Virus record (IMG/VR): IMGVR_UViG_3300006927_000082
Location: 1-23,383 of that record
Source: a virus
DNA: 23,383 nucleotides
Strand: one strand, 5' to 3'
The notes beneath the pieces are model-generated. The model was not told the DNA's origin. It was given only the letters and a program-made list of their open reading frames with translations, and searched no databases. Position numbers and translations under genes: made by a program. This document shows positions 21,866 to 23,383 of this stretch, piece after piece. Position 1 is the stretch's first letter; each line of letters opens with the position of its first letter.

Positions 21866-22726
21866 ATGGTAGATGAAAAGAAGAAAGATGTAGTAGTTGA
21901 TTTCACATCAGCAGGTGGACAAGCAGAAGCACCAGAAGATTTAGCGAGAAAGGTTGCAGCCGAACCCAGAGATGAAGTACCTACAGATCTGGTAGCGCTA
22001 CCAACAAGAGGATTGCTATACGGCAATGATAACCCCTTGTTCAATACCAATAGTGTTGAAATTCGTCATATGACTGCAGCAGAGGAGGATATTCTCACGT
22101 CAAGGAGCCTTCTCCGTTCAGGAGAGGCGATTGATATGGTATTGAAGAACTGCTTAGTAAATAAGCTTCTTGATCCTAAGATGCTTTATGGTGGTGATAA
22201 AAATGCAATCATGATCTCGCTTCGAGTTAGTGGTTATGGTCCTGAGTATCCAATTGATGTAGTCTGTCCAGAATGTAACGAACAGTCTAGATATCAGTTT
22301 GATCTTTCAGCTCTTGAAGTTAGAGAACTTGAACTCGAACCCGTTGAACCGGGTAAGAATGAATTTGAGTTTGAACTACCTACATCTAAATCGGTAGTAC
22401 ATTTCAAGTATCTTACGTCCAAAGAAGAAAAGGATATGAAGGATGAACTTGAAGCTATTAAGAAAAGACAGGGTTCCCCTATTGACAAGACTGTAACTAC
22501 CACTCTCAAGAAACAAGTCGTTTCAATCGACGGTGATATCACTCCAGCAACCATTTATAAGCTCATTGATAGAATGCATGTTAGAGATTCTAGAGAGCTT
22601 AGGAAGTTCATTGAAAAGAATGAACCTGATGTCATTATGAAACAGCAATTTGCATGTAACTCTTGTGGAGCGGCGAATGAGGTGGACGTTCCTATAACGC
22701 CCGAATTTTTTTGGCCTGACATCTGA
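21866..22726 (+). CDS. gp26: gp26-like baseplate hub / tail assembly protein, zinc-motif
   Basis: The 286-residue protein has the family pattern LPTRGLLYG (45-53), EIRHMTAAEEDILTSRSLL (65-83), ISLRVSGYG (117-125), then two CxxC pairs, C134/C137 and C264/C267, which can form one zinc site. It resembles the gp26-like baseplate hub subunits of T4-like marine phages. AAGGAG (21850-21855) precedes ATG 21866. The gene ends EFFWPDI-stop, with a run of seven T at 22706-22712 fifteen bases before the stop codon ends. A +1 slip there would extend the protein through a second frame (22713-22931), so this gene may make two products, like lambda G/GT-type tail assembly chaperones. Confidence 0.8.
   Translation: MVDEKKKDVVVDFTSAGGQAEAPEDLARKVAAEPRDEVPTDLVALPTRGLLYGNDNPLFNTNSVEIRHMTAAEEDILTSRSLLRSGEAIDMVLKNCLVNKLLDPKMLYGGDKNAIMISLRVSGYGPEYPIDVVCPECNEQSRYQFDLSALEVRELELEPVEPGKNEFEFELPTSKSVVHFKYLTSKEEKDMKDELEAIKKRQGSPIDKTVTTTLKKQVVSIDGDITPATIYKLIDRMHVRDSRELRKFIEKNEPDVIMKQQFACNSCGAANEVDVPITPEFFWPDI
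22706..22712 (+). promoter_or_regulatory. seven-T slippery site for +1 frameshifting
   Basis: In the gp26 frame the run reads TTT TTT TGG. After a one-base forward slip the P-site codon is again TTT, so tRNA-Phe can re-pair perfectly. The stop of the zero frame follows four codons later. Recoding is inferred; a plain sequencing or mutation error in the homopolymer is the alternative. Confidence 0.55.
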
Positions 22727-22931
22727 GAGTAAGTTCACTTACGTATATGAAGAAATCTTCAATTGCGTCTATCACGGCAAGGTTGGAACATTTTGGGAAG
22801 TATACAGAATGCCAGTATGGTTGAGGAAATGGTGGATTCAAAGACTCAATAAAGAAACCGAAGCAAAAACGCCAGCACCCACACCAGGAAATCAAAGAAT
22901 GCCAGGGATGCCTCCAATGCCCGGTATGTAA
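22713..22931 (+). CDS. probable +1 frameshift extension of the gp26-like protein
   Basis: This frame has no ATG, GTG or TTG before ATG 22809, yet the codons before that point look strongly coding (LTSESKFTYVYEEIF, then VYHGKVGTFWEVYRMP). A +1 slip of the tRNA on TTT 22709-22711 to TTT 22710-22712 would fuse …PEFF to GLTSES…, giving a 354-residue product. The segment VYRMPVWLRKWWIQRLNKE looks like the conserved end of tail/baseplate assembly proteins, and the tail is Pro/Met-rich (…MPGMPPMPGM). Start at ATG 22809 would yield only 40 residues and lose the first half of the conserved part. Confidence 0.65.
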   Translation, partial: GLTSESKFTYVYEEIFNCVYHGKVGTFWEVYRMPVWLRKWWIQRLNKETEAKTPAPTPGNQRMPGMPPMPGM

Positions 22932-22938
22932 ATACAAC

Positions 22939-22978
22939 TATCCTCAGGTAGATTCGTCTATCTGGGGATATTTATTTT
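22939..22978 (+). terminator. rho-independent terminator
   Basis: Fourteen bases (22939-22952) pair with 22957-22970, with two G-T wobbles, over a TTCG loop, followed by TTTATTTT. It closes the tube/gp26 operon. Confidence 0.85.
22968..22976 (+). promoter_or_regulatory. ATATTTAT element overlapping the terminator
   Basis: ATATTTATT begins in the last bases of the terminator stem and runs into its T-tract, 27 nt before ATG 23003. It is the fifth member of the series and shows how compactly the terminator and element are arranged. Confidence 0.4.
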
Positions 22979-23002
22979 AGCTAGCTACTAAGGAGGGATT
23001 TC

Positions 23003-23248
23003 ATGAAACAATTTATTGAGCGTCAAGGCGATCGCTATATGATCAGTGAAGGTATTTTCAAGTTCATAAGTGGTGTTTTATCAGGTAAAGTAGATATCGC
23101 TGCTACAGATGATAAAAAGCTTAGTGCTAAAGGCAAGGAGCTTAAGATCGCTATCAAAAATATCGAATCGGAAGTAGAAAAGGCCGCACGCAAAGCAGGC
23201 CTGTCCGTTGAAGATTATATCCAGAAACAATACGGCTTCGATCTATAG
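23003..23248 (+). CDS. small unrecognised protein, 81 residues
   Basis: AAGGAGG (22990-22996) lies 6 nt before ATG 23003. The product (MKQFIERQGDRYMISEG…) is mainly helical, with a lysine-rich centre (DDKKLSAKGKELKIAIKN) and a C-terminal VEDYIQKQYGFDL. No motif is recognised. Its place after gp26-like and ahead of another tail-region gene suggests a small baseplate or tail assembly protein, by context only. Confidence 0.75.
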   Translation: MKQFIERQGDRYMISEGIFKFISGVLSGKVDIAATDDKKLSAKGKELKIAIKNIESEVEKAARKAGLSVEDYIQKQYGFDL

Positions 23249-23256
23249 AATAATAC

Positions 23257-23383
23257 ATGGCAAAATCTGATGTAAGATCCGTAGCTCAAGAAGTAGCCCA
23301 GCAGGAATCTTCCCTGTTTGGGAAGGGAGCGGGCGCTTCGATTGCTGATCAGTGGAGAATCATGGCTGAAAAGCAAGCAGATG
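23257..23383 (+). CDS. 5' end of an unidentified gene (partial)
   Basis: ATG 23257 opens a frame that stays open to the window edge: MAKSDVRSVAQEVAQQESSL then FGKGAGASIADQWRIMAEKQ. It starts 9 nt after the previous stop with no clear SD, so it may be coupled to the gene before. The helical, Gln/Ala-rich start would suit a tape-measure or baseplate protein, but 42 residues are not enough to tell. Confidence 0.6.
   Translation, partial: MAKSDVRSVAQEVAQQESSLFGKGAGASIADQWRIMAEKQAD

Noticed and set aside
1-23383. tRNA genes, CRISPR arrays, insertion sequences, integrase or attachment sites
   Set aside because: I scanned for T-loop-like sequence, regularly spaced repeats and transposase or integrase motifs and saw none that hold up.

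Overview
The window looks like part of a lytic, T4-related myovirus genome with a Gram-negative host. All convincing genes are on the + strand, tightly packed, often with 1-17 nt overlaps and good Shine-Dalgarno (SD) sites. The tail sheath, tail tube, a tail-completion (gp15-like) protein and a gp26-like zinc-motif baseplate protein are recognisable from sequence. Recurrent marine T4-like traits (cysteine-rich fibres ending in a GSFxIxHP domain, phage carbamoyltransferases) suggest an aquatic phage. No integrase, tRNA, CRISPR array or insertion sequence was seen.

Layout. 1-2728: an incoming gene end, a GC-rich-codon AAA+ ATPase, a small (possibly frameshifted) gene and two unrecognised proteins, closed by a hairpin terminator. 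2760-6030: neck/tail-completion operon (gp13-like protein lacking a normal start codon, GNAT-like acetyltransferase, gp14-like, a small protein, gp15-like). 6070-12804: three tandem, translationally coupled paralogous tail-fibre genes with unusual cysteine-rich shafts. 12816-18689: an enzyme island in the same direction: GT9 (heptosyltransferase-like) glycosyltransferase with a four-cysteine cluster, one intact and one split carbamoyltransferase, a charged coiled-coil protein and a PfkB/HldE-type heptose-phosphate kinase, closed by a terminator. 18770-22931: sheath, tube and gp26-like protein, the last with a probable +1 frameshift extension. 22939-23383: terminator, a small unknown gene and the start of another gene.

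The main hypothesis is that 6070-18689 forms one functional unit: cysteine-rich fibres plus enzymes able to make, transfer and carbamoylate a heptose-like sugar. The target could be the fibres themselves or host LPS. Other notable signals are a +1 slippage site (seven T) at the end of the gp26-like gene, a second carbamoyltransferase split exactly between its two domains, an ATATTTATA element repeated just behind terminators and ahead of structural operons (the inverse orientation of the T4 late promoter), and a neck gene whose best start is ATC. Function calls rest on motif recognition by eye; no database search was possible.
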